64,000 nucleotides of DNA from positions 6,086,001 through 6,150,000 of the forward strand of contig CM065296.1 of NCBI GenBank assembly GCA_032871835.1. Direction: 5' to 3'. Under the pieces are notes generated by a model. It was given only the letters and a program-made list of their open reading frames with translations, did no database searches and was not told the origin of the DNA. This document shows positions 47,081 to 58,200 of this stretch, in pieces. The first letter of the stretch is position 1. The number at the start of each line of letters is the position of its first letter. The position numbers and the translations under genes are program-made. This DNA comes from Dipteronia dyeriana. Lineage: Eukaryota > Streptophyta > Magnoliopsida > Sapindales > Sapindaceae.

Positions 47081-47277
47081 GGTTGTGTCAGAATCATCAG
47101 AACTACTGAAGCTAGGTTCTTTAGAAATAAAAGAATGGTCTTTTTCTTTTATGTTGTTTTGGAGTTGTAAATCTTGGATATTTTTCTTTATAATTTTTAT
47201 TTCTTCTTTAATATTCTAGATTTCTTTTTGAAAGTCAGTAGTACTAACTTTCCTAGTTTTGGAGGTTTGAAAATGTC

Positions 47278-47750
47278 CTAAGACATTTCATCAAAATCTG
47301 GTGTTTGAAATGGGGCATTTTTTAAAGGTTTGCTACTTTCAGAGGATGGTTTAGAGCTACTGGATGATGTTTCTTTTGAAATTTGTTGTTGTAATTGTCT
47401 GATATGTTTAGAATTTTGGATAGGATCTTCTAAACTGTCAATCATGTTGATGATGAGGGAATAATCATGTTGGTCAATGACATTGATTTCTTTGCAAACA
47501 CAATGTTGTATGTCAGGATTTGTTCCAGAAGAGGAGCTAGAAGATGTTTCATCAGAAGAGTCTCCTATAACTAGGATTTCATCTTCTGAGGAGTTGGATA
47601 CTTCAATACTAGAATCAGAATCGTCATAGAGGATTTGAAATATTTTATCTTTAGTATTATCTTCTATGTCTAAACTTCTGATTTTGTTTTCCAATTCAGG
47701 ACATTTGTTTTCATAATGTCCTTCTTTGCCACATTTAAAACGTCCTTTTG
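47278..47750 (-). pseudogene. Pararetrovirus coat C-terminal part: acidic Ser-rich region and zinc knuckle
   Basis: 47695-47745 encodes FKCGKEGHYENKC, a retroviral-type CCHC knuckle in which the first Cys is missing (Arg in its place). 47278-47694 is Ser/Asp/Glu-rich (DDSDSSIEVSNSSEDEILV), as in the linker after caulimovirid coat proteins. Confidence 0.75.
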
Positions 47751-48345
47751 ATTTTTGAATTTTTTTTATTTTTTTTTTGAATTTTTTCTCTTTTAATTAT
47801 AAGGTTTTGAGAAGTAGTTACCAGCCAAATAATTGGCCTTCGAATCCTGTGGCTAAAGAAGTAACAACATCGGCATGGGTCATATTTTGTTTTATAATGT
47901 AAATATATCCAATAGTATGCATTTGTCTGAGAACGGTAACAATTTGATATTCTGATAAGCCATCAATGTTAAATTGATAACACACGTTTCTCGTGTAAGC
48001 TCTGTAAGGGACAGTTTCTTCATATTGGAGATCATGAGGTGTAGGTCTAGGGTAATAAGGTTTTGTATTTTGATAAAATCTAGTGTAATTATGACAGTCT
48101 GCCTTGTCAGTTGAGGTTAACCTTTGGATCATATTGCCAAAATCTCATTCACTAGAGGAAGATGTAAGAGTCTTTTCTAAAGTTTGGACTTCTGGCTTAG
48201 GTAAGTTTTGAAGTCTTTCTTCTAAGACTTTCGTCAAATCTTTTTCGTCTAGTAAATGATCAAAACATTTTTCGATACCAGTAGGATCAGGAAATAGGAG
48301 GATTCTTGAGTCGATTTCAGGTAGTTTGGATTTCAATTTTTATCA
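47751..48345 (-). pseudogene. Pararetrovirus coat protein core
   Basis: Frame 47818-48132 includes FNIDGLSEYQIVTVLRQMHT and ATGFEGQLFGW, matching the coat core of endogenous florendovirus-like sequences. The Lys/Asp-rich 48145-48336 frame precedes it. A stop separates the two. It would build the capsid. Confidence 0.75.
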
Positions 48346-49670
48346 CCCTTTTCTTGGGGAACATAAACTTGAGGGATCTCTTTGGAAGATGAAAAAGTTG
48401 TTGGTTTAGTCATGTTGAGATCAATTCTTTGTAATTGTTCTCCTAAAGAGTTTAGGAAAAGATTGGTATAATTGTTTTGTCTTATAACAATACCAAGTTG
48501 TTATGAGGAAGAAGAGATGCTTAGTGAGAGTGGCTCATCGAATATAATAAAAGGGGTACATTAAGTAATATTGTTGCCATTGTCAGGGTCTTCATTTTGT
48601 AATTCTATCTCAAAATGTCTGGGAGGAGGATGGGCCTATTTTTCTTCTCCCCTTCGTGTCTTATAAGTTCTAATGTTTGATTGATTAAGAACAAGGCACT
48701 GTTGTTCTAGGTTTTTTCTTTTGAAATACCACTAAAAAATGGTATTTCTTTGTTGAGTTTTTTTAAGGTTTTGAGTCCATCTATTGTGGAATTGTTTCCT
48801 TTTCTTTTCGTTGTAATTTCGTTCATATTTTTCTCTCATTCCTTGATTACGAGGGGAATAATAATCAGTCCTGAGGAAATTGTAATCAATATGGACTTCT
48901 TTGTCGATAACGTTGATGGATCTTATACGGGGTTCTGGTTCAAGGATTTCTGTCAGAACTTGAGAAGGGGTAGGAAAAGTTTGTCCTTCGTTGTTTTATC
49001 TATGAATGGGTTGAGCTATTTGTTCCTGTGTTATGTGTATGCTAGTAATATGAGTAGGGATTTCAATATTAGTAGGTCTTCTGCTTATGGGGATAAGATT
49101 TATGGGTTCTGAGGTTTCACTAGAACTTGGTTTGTATCGCTCTGTCAAATTGGGTGTTCGATTTTGCTTAGGGACAAGACTAGGTATTTGCTACTCAATG
49201 TCTAATCTGGATAAGCTAGATAAAGAGTTCCTGGCTGTTTGAAAATTATCTACTGTTCTGAATTATCATGTTCTTTGCTAGAAATTCCTCTTCTAAAGGA
49301 TATCCTAAGGGTTCCGTCTTATTCATTAACACAATCATGAAGGTTTCTCATAGGTGATTTATAACTGGGCTGGTTAACCTTTTCTTTAACCCAATCATCA
49401 AGGAAATTAATATTCTCCCATTTGATAGGTACAGGAACAAGGACATCGACAGAAGGGGAAACATTGAAGCAAATAGTTTGTCCTGATGGAATAGTAGGAG
49501 GTATAAAGCTAAGTATAAGTCCAGAGGTTAGGACACGGTAATGAACTCTATAGATAAGCTTTTAAGGGCTTGATCTTTCCAGAAATTTATAGTTATGGGT
49601 TTGTATGTTGATCACAAGACATATTTTCTTTATGTTCATCGGTATTTAATGCGATAGTGAAATTGGGGTA
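48346..49670 (-). pseudogene. Pararetrovirus linker between movement and coat proteins
   Basis: Fragments such as WENINFLDDWVKEK (about 49395-49440) and KRKGNNSTIDGLKTLKK (about 48760-48810) in changing frames resemble the spacer of related endogenous copies. No long frame is open on minus. The 120-codon plus-strand frame at 48750-49112 is a shadow. Confidence 0.5.
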
Positions 49671-50122
49671 ATATTAGAAATATATGGGGCCATAGGTAAG
49701 AGTTATTTCAACCATTCCAAGAATGGATTCTTTATAATATGTTATTCTTTTGTCATGTAAAACAATTAACAAGGAACTGTTAAGGCCTATTTTTGATAGA
49801 GGTTTGATGCCAACTTGGACACTTCCTATATGCATATCATTGTATCCAATCTTATTATAATGTGTCAAACTGTTTTTATTTAATAAATTAGTGGAAAAAG
49901 TATTATTCTGGAATTTAACATTTATTTCTTTAGTCTTTTGTCCAAAAAGAGTTCTAAAATTGAGAAGTCTTCTTTTATAAATGTTGCTTTGTTGGATGTT
50001 AGGCAGTTTCCAGTTTACTAAGTCTTTGTCTTCCAATTAGTCTCATATTTTGCTACAGATTGTCCTAAGGCACCATTCTCATCATATGGCTCTATCTCAG
50101 CTCTAGAACTACTTGCAGACAT
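49671..50122 (-). pseudogene. Pararetrovirus movement protein
   Basis: ATG at 50120-50122 (minus) opens MSASSSRAEIEPYDENGALG. After a frameshift, 49674-50036 continues with IQQSNIYKRRLLNF, GYNDMHIGSVQVGIKPLSKI and GMVEITLTYGPIYF, the 30K-type movement protein core of Caulimoviridae. Such proteins move virus through plasmodesmata. It is disrupted. Confidence 0.85.
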
Positions 50123-50296
50123 GGTAAAGAAACAAAATAATAATAATAAAAATCTTAAGTTTTAACTCATAGCTTGTTCCTGCGATTTATAGAATGCCAA
50201 AGCTCTCATAGCATGCGGCTAACATACCCTAGAACTACTGACTTGTGCACTTAGAACTTAGAAATCACTATTACTTCCTTCTTCAACAAGTCTCAA

Positions 50297-50309
50297 GGCT
50301 CTGATACCA
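50297..50309 (-). other. tRNA-Met primer-binding site of the pararetrovirus
   Basis: The minus strand reads TGGTATCAGAGCC, complementary to initiator tRNA-Met and the standard first-strand start of Caulimoviridae. It lies 175 bases before the movement-protein ATG. Confidence 0.85.
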
Positions 50310-50570
50310 AAACGTAACAAGATGATATAGAATAAAATGCAAAGAACAAAATATAGAAAACCAATCAACATAAAAGGAAATTATCAAAGTACTTACAAAA
50401 TAAAAGCAATACGTCTGACAGCACTGAAGATATACAAAATAAGTCGCACACTTTTATTAAGAGTTCATAAATTTTACAAAAGAGGGAGAGAGAGAAATTA
50501 CAATAGCTTTTGAACAAAGCTTTTAAGCTGATCAAATCATTTTGTAACAAATCATTCCTGTCTGATTTTC
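50310..50570 (-). promoter_or_regulatory. Pararetrovirus upstream region with AATAAA signal
   Basis: AT-rich sequence upstream of the primer site on minus, with AATAAA (about 50453-50458) that could be the polyadenylation signal of the circular-genome transcript. A TATA box was not fixed. Inference from position only. Confidence 0.4.
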
Positions 50571-50913
50571 AGGGTGCTGGTGTCTGATATATAATAATAA
50601 TGTTTAATATATCATATAAATATATATTATTATATTTAATAATATAATACAATATAATATTTATATTTAATATAATATATAATTTATTGGACATGATTGT
50701 AATTGTTCAAAATTTTAAAGGGTAAATTGGTATTTTTAACACTTGTCCCATGTCATGAGACAAGTTGTCCTAGGGTCTTGGGTGAGACACTTCTTTGTGA
50801 CTTTTGTCCCACCTAGTCCCGTCATGTCCCAAGCTAAGGACGCGCCAAACGTGGGATAAGAACAAACCGTCCCACGTTGTCATGTCTTGTCCCGTGTACC
50901 AAACGCACCCTGA
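50571..50913. repeat. MITE-like repeat with AGGGTGC ends
   Basis: The left end AGGGTGCTGGTGTC and the right end, reverse-complemented AGGGTGCGTTTGGTAC, form a short inverted repeat around an AT-rich core. GTCCCA/TGGGAC words recur at 50745-50890. No reliable target duplication. It abuts the virus copy. Confidence 0.4.
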
Positions 50914-51190
50914 TAGGCTTGTGGCCGTTTTGTGGTGGTTGAGGCCTGAGCTAGGTGTTTTTAAGGTGAATTTCAGTACGGCTATTGACGCTAGTAGGGG
51001 GAATTGCAGGGTTAGGTGGGATTATCAGAAATTCATATTGTTTGGTGTTGGCTTCTTGTGCACAGAATGTTCGAGTTATGTTACCGCCTCTGATTGCTGA
51101 AAGTATGGCTCTTCTTTGTGGCATAAGGCTGGCTTTGGAGGTGGGTATTGTTCCTTGTGTTTGCTTTGTTGGGTATGCAACCAAATTCCC
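50914..51190 (+). pseudogene. RNase H-like (RVT_3) domain fragment
   Basis: Two frames join across a shift near 51005: ELGVFKVNFSTAIDASRG, then GIAGLGGIIRNSYCLVLASC, then AESMALLCGIRLALEVGIVP. This is the first half of the RNase H-like domain of plant LINEs and related cellular proteins (K.N.DA...G..G.G...R...G, E..A...G...A...G). No RT is found upstream. Confidence 0.75.
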
Positions 51191-52247
51191 GCATTGGCTA
51201 GTTATGGGGATGATTTGGGTATATAAGTATGGAAACAACCTCTATTGGTATGAGGCCTTTTGGGAAGTGTCCCAAGAGCAAATCCATGTGAGCTTGGCTC
51301 AAAGCGGACAGTATCATATCAACGTGGAGAATGTGGGTTCCATACTTATAACATGTGGTATTAGAGTCGTACCCCAGACTTGGCCAAGACATAGCCGACC
51401 AAACCAGGAGATAGTGGGCCCCAATTAGCTCATGATAGATCTGTAATGTTAGCTCTTGAGGCAGGAGATGCTCCAATGCTTCACATAAGACATGTGCCTT
51501 CGACACGGTGAGGCCCGAAGAGAAGATAATGATGGTCCTTTGTTCGAGACAATATCATACCAATACTACTGTGGTGGCTCTAGTGAAGTCAGGCTCTATC
51601 CCTTTGTCTGAAGTTAGTCTTCTTTTTTAGGAGCTTCTTCAACTTTTACATTTCCCTTGTTTTTTGGATGTCTTTTTGCTTTGTTATTGGTCCTCATTCT
51701 AAAAAATTGATATCATCTATAACCAACTAAAATTAAATGTTGCACACCTGGTGGTTCTGGTTCTTTTTGGTTTGATGTTATGGAGTTGTTCACGGCCAGA
51801 GAAGCCCTTGTCTAGGTCTCTCAAGAATCAATATATGTTTGCTGCTTGTGGTCATTTAATTAGTTGAAGAAGTTTGTAAACTTTTATCTTTGTGGATCAA
51901 TCTCTTAACGACCAAATAACTGCTCTTTAAATGGAGAGCTCTCTTAATGAATAGTAATATAATCAGTCATATTCATCTAATGACTTAGATATCAAATTCA
52001 AAATCCCGACATTCACCTATAAAGAAGATTCTTCGTTACGCTGCACACATATCAGGAATATAATTAGTGTGACAACCAAAGCATTGGTCGGTGACAAGTG
52101 AAGATGGAGACCTGGTTCACCTGCGGTTATTTTAGCCAAAGCATCTTCCATGGCCTTTTGATCCAAGGTCAAGATCGATCATTTTCATTTAACAGCTGAA
52201 GAGCAAAGGATGATTATCAGGAGGATCTAACCATATATATTTGAAAT
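51191..52247. other. Non-coding DNA with dispersed repeat scraps
   Basis: At 51240-51300 the phrase GCCTTTTGGGAAGTGTCCCA and the following GAGCTTGGCTCAAAGCGGAC resemble a repeat common in plant genomes, class not determined. From about 51890 a CTCTTTAA-type segment recurs later at 54230-54300. No gene is seen. Confidence 0.45.
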
Positions 52248-53073
52248 GTTGTGATAGTCCATAGTTCCAGCCCAACTTCAAAGCCAAATGATGAAAGGAA
52301 GTTGAAGTCAGTAGAGAGGCCCAACAATGTTGCTCCAGCCCAATTGTTCTTTTGCTTATTCGAACGACATCATTTTTGTGCTCTTATCACATTGCTTGCT
52401 GATCGCAGATTTCCAGCTGATTTGACAATTTGTGATTGGAGCTTCTGGTCTGACGTGGACCTTATTTGATGAAGGGTATTTAAACACAAGATAAGGAGAG
52501 AGAACTTCACTTTTTCTGTTTTAGGTTTTCGATCAAAATCTCAAAATTATTTTCTTTGTATTGTTCTTGAGTTCTTGATATTCATCTTGAGTATCATGCT
52601 TTTCTGTTGTGATTTTGTTAAAGTGATATAAGAGAAAAAGATAGATCTATGTGTGAGGATTCTATATATGTAACTTTTGAGTTGTTCTGAGTTGAATCTC
52701 AGTTACGGTGTGAGCTCTAGGTTACAGGTTTGTTGAGTGACTTTGTTGTGGTTATTCTGGGCTCCTTTTGAGGGCTAGATTGTATTTTTTTTTCTAGATA
52801 GTTTCTAAGGCTGTAATAACTATTTATAGTGATAGGGTCTCTCCAAGAGGCTCAACGTGGATGTAGGCCTGTTCTTGGCTGAACCACGATAATTTTTTCG
52901 TGTCTTTCCTTTCTCTGTTTTCTTTGATCTTTTTTAGTTTCAAATTAGTTTGTTTGAAACTAGAAATTTTATTGTGTGTGGTGCTTTATAATTTCTATGA
53001 TATTATTGTAAGTATTTCTTGCATGTATTTGATGTTTACAGTTGGTTGATTTGAGTCGACCAGATCAACCAAC
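52248..53073 (+). mobile_element. Copia-type LTR (solo)
   Basis: A TATA-like GGTATTTAAACAC at about 52477-52489 and the leader phrase CCAAGAGGCTCAACGTGGAT (52844-52863) with GAACCACGATAA (52879-52890) are typical of plant copia LTRs. The start is placed at TGTTGTGATAG (52248) and the end near CAACCAACA. No primer-binding site or coding region follows. Boundaries are approximate. Confidence 0.6.
53041..53073. repeat. Perfect 10-bp hairpin
   Basis: GTTGGTTGAT (53041-53050) and its exact reverse complement ATCAACCAAC (53064-53073) flank a 13-base spacer containing GTCGAC. Confidence 0.9.
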
Positions 53074-53690
53074 ATGAAAGATAATAATCTTCTAATTTCT
53101 TCATCTTTTTCTTGAACAGGTGCCTTCTTTTTTTTTTTTTTTTGTGACTTCCGGAGATTTTTTTTCTTGATGTGGGTTGAACCATGTTCTGTATATCAAT
53201 GGCGGCCACCTCAAACTTCTTTAAACAAATATTTCAACAAAGGGTATTATTTAATTAATTTTAAGTGAATTGAGTGTTGATATTTTAGTTATGCTCGAAA
53301 GTGTTCCTTGGTGTTGCTTCTTTGTTTTTAGCTTTTGTTTCTGCTTCTCTGTAGTTGTTGGTTTTGACTGTATATTTAATTACACGAAAATATATAGTAA
53401 ATCTATATTGATTTGTTGTCATTTGCATTTTAAAAAAATGAACTTGTGCATAAATGAAAAACTATATATATATTTATATAATTGTTCTAGAGTGATAGTA
53501 ATTAATGTTATTTAGTGGTTTTTATATTTTTTCTGACATTTGAAATTCAACAGGTTTTTATTTGATAGGAATATCTGAATTCTAATATATACTTCACGGA
53601 AATGTCAAATGTCATGTGCAGAATAATAACCTAATTATTCTTAACGGCAGAGTAACTACTTGTTAATTAGAAAGTCCTTGATCAAAAGAG
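53074..53690. repeat. Diverged duplication, copy A (partner at 55240-55600)
   Basis: 53376-53600 aligns with 55235-55460: both contain AAATATATAGTAAA, then ATTGATTTGTT, AAATTGAACTT-like words and TATATAATTGTT. Copy A continues after the LINE insertion at 54420-54490 (GGCTATGGTAT...GATTCAT) as copy B does at 55520-55585. Non-coding. Confidence 0.65.
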
Positions 53691-54113
53691 TTGTTGGGCA
53701 TGGTTGATGTTCTCGAATGGTCAAACAATTACTTAGCAGATTAGGATAACTGGCTCCAATTACCTCCGAAGGCTGTTGTTGTCAGGTTTTTCTATGGATC
53801 AGTACATTTGGTTGGGAAAGAGGAATCCCAACTGGTAGTTGTTGATGGCTGTTTTCGTGATTTCTTACTCATGCCGAATGTGGTGCGATCAACCGGTGTA
53901 ATCTTCCAGTACTGGGATTAATTGTTTCTCAGATTTCAGCAAACTTATCGAGTTCCCAGAAGTGCTAATGCAATGGCTCGTGGACTTGCAAAAATGTCCT
54001 CTGTTTTGATTGAAGACACTGTATGGATGGAGGATGATATGATCATGTTTGTTGTTGATGTAATTGTAATGTGTTTCTTGGAATGAAAATTTCTTTTTTC
54101 CAAAAAAAAAAAA
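53691..54113 (+). mobile_element. 5'-truncated LINE 3' end
   Basis: The plus strand reads RVPRSANAMARGLAKMSSVL, the end of a LINE RNase H-like domain, then a short 3' untranslated part, and ends in poly(A) at 54102-54113. Flanks are target-duplication-like: AAGTCCTTGATCAAAA (53672-53687) and AGTCCTTCTATGATCAAAA (54127-54145). Confidence 0.7.
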
Positions 54114-55611
54114 TAACAAATTTGAGAGTCCTTCTATGATCAAAATATCTAAATTCTAAAATAAATTCATAAGTCAAATGTCAAATATCATCTACAACAT
54201 TTATGAATATATTTCTTAACAATGAATAACTACTCTTTAAGTAGATAGTTCTCTTATAAATTGAACAACTACTCTTTAAGTAGAGAATTCTTCTCTTATA
54301 CCAAACATCAAATATCTTGTTTAGAAGAAAAAATATATTTGAAATTGCATCTGTCCTATAATCACTGAGAAAATAAGTTCGAAACCCTGACGCATTCACA
54401 GAAAAATAGAAAACAATTTAGGATATATGGCTATGGTATCATGATTCATTATGTGTATATCGGCAAGGAAGATTCTCCATTAATTATCTTACACTGCAAA
54501 CGATTCAGTTTGTTCGTTTATTGTAACTGGCCATTAATTCATTGGAGGGTTTCAAAATCTCTCTCTATATATAATCTCTCATGCAGCTCTACCAATCTAT
54601 CTATTTGGTTTCTCATCTTCTCCTCTGTATTAAAATTTTTTAATTATTTTTTTTACTTTGTAGCCATTCAGAAGATTATATAATGGAGATGCAGTAGATT
54701 TCATTTGTATACAGTAGATAAGTTTCTTTTTATTTTCTTAATTTTGTGAAATAAAAAATCAGTATATATCTATCCACATAATTAGACCGGGTATTTTTTT
54801 TTTTTGAAACGTTTTACCATAGGTAAAATTCGAACTGCTGATTTGGGAGTTATTTATCCAAACCCTCAAACCAGTTCATCTATTATCAGAAATACTACAG
54901 TTGAGCACTTTTTTTTAAGCAAAGTTGAGCACTTTCTAGTAATTATTACGATACATATGTGTACATTTTTTTTGTTTTTCGGATGTTAAATCTCAAGTGT
55001 TTCAATTGATTTTGACAATTACTACAAAATCAATTTTTCATTTCCTTTTGACACACTTGTTGATTTTCAGTGATCTAAAACAATTAATTTCTTTCTCAAA
55101 ATCGTTTCAAAGTCCTTTGGGCCGAAATTTAAGAATAATATATCCATCCTCTGTTTGTTTGTTTGTTTGTTTTACCATAGAACTTTTATAAATATTTAGT
55201 CTCATTTTTCGATGTAAAATTATATTCGAATATAGATGCAAATATGAAATATATAGTAAACCTAGCTAATTGATTTGTTATTGGTCCGCATTCTAAAAAA
55301 TTGAACTTTTGCATAATGAAAAAACTCTTATATTTTATATAATTGTTATATAGTGATACTAATTTACAATTATTTTGTGGTTTTAATTTTTTAACATATA
55401 TCTCATTTTTGAAATTTAATTGATTTTTTTCCAATGAATTTTAAATTTTAAATATTCTTTAAAAGGTAACAACTCAAATTCCTTAAAATCAAATAAGAGA
55501 GTCCTTATCTGATAGGGCATGGCTAGTTGGCTATGGTATTTATGATTCATTTGTGTACACCTGCAAAAAGATTCCCCATTATTAAAGTTAATGAATTTTT
55601 CAAGGAGTATT
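54114..55611. other. Non-coding DNA, end of copy A and copy B of the duplication
   Basis: A short tandem pair CTCTTTAAGTAGA (about 54232 and 54271), a (GTTT)n tract at 55151-55171 and copy B of the duplication at 55240-55600. No supported gene; small frames such as 54441-54683 show no similarity. Confidence 0.55.
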
Positions 55612-55931
55612 TAGTGTTCTAGTTTTACTAAATGTATGTATTGGTTGATTCCATGTATTGCTAAAATCTATGTAGGGGAGATTCATGTATGGGATAGAAA
55701 CCATGTATTGAGAGTTCTAAAGAGGCCAAGTGTTATGTATGTGTGTGTACCAATGAAGTGCTTAGTAATATGCACTATCTAGAATAGTCTATGGACTAGT
55801 ATAAATAGCTAGGTGATGTACTAATTATTAATCAAGCAACAATCAGAGATAATACAAAAAGGAAATACGTACTCCAAGTTATTTAGAAATTCTCTTGTTG
55901 TTCTTGTTCAAAATATACACTCTAATACCCA
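55612..55931 (+). repeat. 5' LTR of the copia element
   Basis: From TGTTCTAG to ATACCCA, about 320 bases. The TATA box is TATAAATAGC at 55800-55809. The short length fits the Tork/Ale/TAR-like copia groups. Confidence 0.75.
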
Positions 55932-55936
55932 TCAAG

Positions 55937-55948
55937 TGGTATCAGAGC
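55937..55948 (+). other. Copia primer-binding site
   Basis: TGGTATCAGAGC, complementary to the initiator tRNA-Met 3' end, five bases after the LTR. Confidence 0.9.
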
Positions 55949-56001
55949 AAGTTCGATCCTATCGGGGCGTTAGCACTCAATCGTTAGTAGGCGACAATCA
56001 A

Positions 56002-56870
56002 TATGGTGAATCTTAGTGATTCTCAATCTATTCCCATATTTGGTGGTGAGAACTATGATTAATGGAGTACCAAGATGAAGACCTATTTTCTATCACAAGA
56101 CCTTTGGGATGTGGTAGAAAGAGAGGTTAAAGCTCATGCAGAAGGAAGTTCTGATGCAGTTGTTGACAAAAATGAGAAACAAAAGGATGCTAATGCATTG
56201 TTTGTGCTTCAACAAGCAGTGAGTGATGCCATTTTTCCTAGGCTGATGAGGGCTACATCTTCGAAGCAAGCATGAGATATTTTGCTGTTGGAATTCTAAG
56301 AAAACTCAAAAGTCAAGACCATCATGCTTCAAAGCTTGAGAAGAGAGATGGAGAATCTCAAGATTAAGAACTATGAGAATGCTACAGAGTACAGCACCAG
56401 AGTGATTGATCTTGTGAATCAGATGAGAGCATATGGAGAAGATATTCCTGAACAAAGGATTGTTCAGAAGTTCTTGATTAGCTTCACTAAAAAATATGAT
56501 CATGTGGTGGCGGCCATTGAAGAATCCAATGATTTATCTACTTTAACCATTATAGAACTTATGGGATCTTTGTAGGCACATGAGCAGAGATTGAGCAGAA
56601 GGAGTGGAGAGTCTCTAGAGAATGCCTTCCAAACCAAAGTCAACCTGAAGAATTAAAAATCAGGTGACGACAAAAAGAAGAATAAAGGTCAGTTCAAGGG
56701 TGAAACTTCTTAAAAGAAAGATAAAAGGAAGGCTAAATAAAATAAATATACACTGTGTGGTACTTGCAAAAGGACCAATCATTTAGAGAAATATTGCTTT
56801 CACAAAGGGAAGCCCATGTGCACAAACTGTAAGAAGTTTGGCCACAAAGAAAAGGATTGCTGATATAAGA
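56002..56870 (+). pseudogene. Copia gag
   Basis: ATG at 56002 opens MVNLSDSQSIPIFGGENYD, then a stop in place of the next codon. WSTKMKTYFLSQDLWDVVE and YSTRVIDLVNQMRAYGEDIP match plant copia gag (UBN2 type). The CCHC knuckle CTNCKKFGHKEKDC lies at about 56818-56860. About five stops break it. Confidence 0.9.
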
Positions 56871-56899
56871 AAAAAAAGCATCTGCCAAACTATTCTGAA

Positions 56900-57170
56900 A
56901 AAGATCAAGATCATTTGTTCTTTGCTTGCCCAGCTACAGTGGAAGATATCAATGATACTTGGTTCATTGATAGTGGTTGTAGCAATCATATGGCAGCTAA
57001 GGAGAGCATTTTCACTGACTTAGATCTTTCTATCAAGACTAAGGTCAAGATGGGGAATGGTGACATGGTGGAGTCCAAAGGCAAAGGCACAATGGTTGTT
57101 CAAACAAAGAAAGGTACTAGATTCGTTAAATATGTTCTTCTAGTTCCTTCTTTAGACCAAAATATGTAAA
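56900..57170 (+). pseudogene. Copia protease
   Basis: WFIDSGCSNHMAAKESIF has the copia active-site DSG at about 56967-56976. GNGDMVESKGKGTMVV and VLLVPSLDQNM (normally VPGLKQNLLSVGQ) follow before a stop. Confidence 0.88.
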
Positions 57171-58200
57171 TTGTTGGTCAGATGATACAACATGGGTATT
57201 CTTTGCACTTTGAGGGAAATTTGTGTAGAATCTTTGATAAGAAACATGTTGTGGAGATTGTCAATCTGAACATGGGAAGCAGCAAAAAAATTTCTTTTCT
57301 TTAGCATTGTTTGAAAGTTATGGCTGCTATAGTTGATGATTCCACACTTTGACATCAAAGATTTGGATATTACAACTATAATGCCTTGAGGCTTCTTCAT
57401 CAGAAAGGTGTGATCAATGACTTACCTCTAGTAGAAGCTAAGAATGTTATTTGTGAAGGATGTATGCTAGGCAAACAACATAAACAATCTTTTCCTTCGG
57501 GTAGTGCATGGAGAGCCACAAAACCTCTTGAGCTTGTGCATACTGATGTGTGTGGTCCTATGAGGACACCCTCTCAAAATGGAAATAGGTATTTCATACT
57601 ATTTATATATGATTATACCAGAATGACATGGGTGTATTTCATGAAAGAAAAATCTGATTTTTTTGGTTTCTTCAAAAATTTCAAGCAGTTTGTAGAGACT
57701 TAGAGTGGTCACAAGCTGAAAACTCTTCGAAGTGATAGAGGGAATAAGTACAACTCTCATCACTTTGACCAATTCTATGAAAAAGAAGGAGTAGAACGAC
57801 AGCTAACAGTGGCTTATACTCAACAACAGAATGGAGTTTCTAAGAGGAAGAACAAAACTGTAATGGAGATGTCAAGATCTATACTTCATGAGAAAAACTT
57901 GCCAAAAATGTTCTAGGCAAAAGCAATTAACACTATGGTGTACTTGCTGAACAGGTGTCCCACCAAAGTTGTGCCTAATCAAACTCCAATTGACACTTGG
58001 AGTGGTAGACAACCTTCAGCAGGATATCTGAAAGTCTTTGGTTATGTGTGTTACATTCATGTGCCATCTTAGAAGAAAACCAAGTTGGAGGAGAATAATG
58101 GAATCTTTCTGGGCTATAGCACTCTTTACAAAGGGTACATAATTTACAATCTTGAAACAACAAAGCTCATTACAAGTTTTCTTTGATAAGCATGCAGTCT
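57171..58200 (+). pseudogene. Copia integrase
   Basis: GAG-pre-integrase HQ.FG/H.N..L and C.GC motifs (NVICEGCMLGKQHKQSFPSG), then ELVHTDVCGPMRTPSQNGNR with the first catalytic Asp, LRSDRGN with the second, and TPQQNG-like TQQQNGVSKRKN. The catalytic Glu region retains K-N-K-T-V-M-E. Stops at the ends of 57386-57703 and later. Confidence 0.88.

Larger units (their letters stand above)
46636..50570 (-). mobile_element. Endogenous caulimovirid, 5' part
   Basis: From right to left on minus: poly(A)-signal/leader region, tRNA-Met primer site, movement protein, coat protein with zinc knuckle, and protease. It is colinear with the RT part at 34875-37098. All frames are broken, as in old endogenous copies. 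Confidence 0.88.

Noticed and set aside
48750..49112. A 120-codon plus-strand frame
   Set aside because: It is antisense to the pararetrovirus linker and resembles nothing known.
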